From NCBI GenBank assembly GCA_020630045.1, contig JAHDCE010000229.1:1-6799 (forward strand): a DNA stretch of 6,799 bases, given 5' to 3'. The notes beneath the pieces were generated by a model. The model made no database searches. It was not told the DNA's origin and was given only the letters and a program-made list of their open reading frames with translations. Both the position numbers and the translations under genes were made by a program. Source of the stretch: Saprospiraceae bacterium. GTDB lineage: Bacteria; Bacteroidota; Bacteroidia; Chitinophagales; Saprospiraceae. How positions within the stretch are numbered: position 1 is the stretch's first letter; every line of letters begins with the position of its first letter. Below, piece after piece: positions 5,593 to 6,799 of this stretch.

Positions 5593-6799
5593 TTATTCAA
5601 TGATATTCAAACGAATCGTCTCGCGACCTTCCGCATGGATGACGGATACCATATACATGCCGGGACTTAGTTGCTCCAATGGCAAGGTTTGGATATTTTC
5701 TCCTTTTCCGATTTCGAATTGGTTAGAGGCAACTTGCTTGCCACTAGTATCGAACACATCCAAGATGACGGTTTGTCTGGATTCGGAAAACAACTCTAAA
5801 GTCAAAGCTGTTCCCGGAACGGCCGGATTCGGATACAGAGTCATTCCGAAATTACTGCGGAACCTGAGTGTCCTGATTTCAGAATGTGAAATGGTTCCGT
5901 CAAAATCCTCTTGTTCCAAACGATAATAATTCATTCCCGATACTGGATCGCCATGTATGAAACGGTATTTTTGTACTTCTGCAGTCGTACCTGCTCCTTC
6001 CACCCAGCCGATGGTTTTGAAATTCCTACCGTCTCCACTATGTTGGATATGGAATCCTTTATTATTCAATTCACTTGCCGTACTCCATGTGAGAAGAGCG
6101 GATTTTCCTTGTCCTTCCGCCTGGAAGTTTATTAGTTCGACCGGAAGCGGACTGTCCGCTACACCTACACCAAAACCGGAAAATCCATTGGTGAAAGTAG
6201 CCGAAAAGGAATGATTGCTGTCGAAGGCGGCATAAGTCCCCACGGCTGAGGAGATGGGTACGCTTCCCGGATTGCTTGCCGTCACATCTGAAATTTGATT
6301 GGCCCCATTCGTTTTATGGATGACCACGGTGTTTCTCGACTGCCCGGTAGCGGCCTCCCAACCCGTTACCTCGGCATCACTATAATACAAGGTGATGGTA
6401 TAACCACCGACATCGGAAGTGGTATTGGTGGTCGGGGTTACCTTAAGGGATTTGGAAAACAAGTACGTAGAGGCATCCGTATTCGCGAAACCTGCCGAAC
6501 CTGTGCCTGCCCGGTCCACTTCCACTCTTGTACAACCGTAGTCGTGGGAGGAGGCGGAATTGTCTATCGTACACATGATGTCGCCCGTGTTTTGGTCGAA
6601 GAAGTGCACGACCTCGCCAGGGCCCAAGTCGTGCTCGGCAAAGCCGCTCACATTGTTGACCGCTGTTTGGGGGAGGACAGTGCCGCCAGGAACATCCCCT
6701 TCTACATATACATCATCTATTGCCCACCAATAGCTGTAGTCTCCTTCAAACCTAAAAGTTATGGTTACGCTGGAATTGCCATCAGCTATACCGCTTATG
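5593..6799 (-). CDS. Large secreted T9SS substrate, 3' part only (start lies beyond the right edge)
   Basis: Exported protein carried across the outer membrane by type IX secretion; 401 residues are visible and the frame is still open at 6799, so the gene is partial. In N-to-C order: the end of a lectin- or MAM-like beta-sandwich at about 6700-6798 (FRFEGDYSYWWAIDDVYVEG); an unassigned domain at about 6160-6650 containing YYSDAEVTGWEAATG and the only two visible cysteines, 13 residues apart and possibly a disulfide; the 'LPVEL' domain at about 5860-6147 (LTWSTASELNNKGF, then NYYRLEQEDFDG), which precedes sorting domains in many Bacteroidota proteins; and a type A sorting domain at about 5596-5838 (LYPNP ... 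LSPGMYMVSV). A GTG at 6651 is only an internal valine, because homologous-looking sequence continues upstream in frame. The function of the missing N terminus, possibly an enzyme or adhesin, cannot be told. Confidence 0.9.
   Translation of the reverse strand, partial: ISGIADGNSSVTITFRFEGDYSYWWAIDDVYVEGDVPGGTVLPQTAVNNVSGFAEHDLGPGEVVHFFDQNTGDIMCTIDNSASSHDYGCTRVEVDRAGTGSAGFANTDASTYLFSKSLKVTPTTNTTSDVGGYTITLYYSDAEVTGWEAATGQSRNTVVIHKTNGANQISDVTASNPGSVPISSAVGTYAAFDSNHSFSATFTNGFSGFGVGVADSPLPVELINFQAEGQGKSALLTWSTASELNNKGFHIQHSGDGRNFKTIGWVEGAGTTAEVQKYRFIHGDPVSGMNYYRLEQEDFDGTISHSEIRTLRFRSNFGMTLYPNPAVPGTALTLELFSESRQTVILDVFDTSGKQVASNQFEIGKGENIQTLPLEQLSPGMYMVSVIHAEGRETIRLNIIE
5596..5838 (-). other. T9SS type A C-terminal sorting domain (within the preceding gene)
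   Basis: About 81 residues, starting LYPNPAVPG and ending RLNIIE. It carries the usual order of blocks: YPNP, a central VFDTSGKQV strand turn, LPLEQLSPGMYMVSV and a short final beta strand. In characterised T9SS systems this domain directs outer-membrane export and is removed on attachment to the cell surface. Its presence implies a PorU/Spr-type T9SS elsewhere in the genome; none of its components is in this window. Confidence 0.9.

Noticed and set aside
5582..6214. Three + strand frames opposite the T9SS-substrate gene
   Set aside because: Shadows of a strongly supported - strand gene with sorting and LPVEL domains.
1..6799. CRISPR array, tRNA, rRNA or phage genes
   Set aside because: No spaced direct repeats, cloverleaf-like sequences or phage-type proteins were seen on either strand.

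Overview
The window is from a Bacteroidota genome. The main evidence is the protein read from the right end, which finishes with a type IX secretion (T9SS) type A sorting domain preceded by the 'LPVEL.NF' beta-sandwich typical of that phylum. AT-rich leaders without Shine-Dalgarno sequences and the lineage-typical HlyD/TolC relatives agree. A Saprospiria- or Cytophagia-like source is my guess only.

Layout. Bases 1-256 hold no gene I can support; gene edges may enter at the far left. Bases 257-4818 (+ strand) are a three-gene type I secretion (T1SS) operon: an inner-membrane ABC transporter without a peptidase domain (257-1900), an HlyD-type periplasmic adaptor (1924-3300) and a TolC-type outer-membrane channel (3418-4818). 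Between adaptor and channel lies a compact inverted-repeat element flanked by TGA direct repeats, one of which is the adaptor's stop codon. Bases 4862-5254 (- strand) encode a small lipoprotein with a rhodanese-like domain that lacks the catalytic cysteine. Bases 5255-5592 are non-coding or at most hold tiny ORFs, and include a strong intrinsic terminator serving the - strand gene to its right. Bases 5593-6799 (- strand) are the 3' part of a large secreted T9SS substrate whose start lies beyond the window; this part is visibly richer in G+C than the T1SS operon.

How it fits together. The three T1SS proteins would form one envelope-spanning exporter, but no cargo is visible. Most striking is the ABC protein: its Walker A is intact, yet by gap-free alignment with HlyB from memory it has lost the Q-loop Gln, the whole LSGGQ signature, the normal order of the Walker B Asp and catalytic Glu (ED instead of DE), the D-loop and the H-loop His. 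The frame is undamaged, so this looks like a specialised ATPase domain and not a decaying gene. Two proteins in the window (ABC subunit and rhodanese-like lipoprotein) therefore keep an enzyme fold while lacking key catalytic residues.
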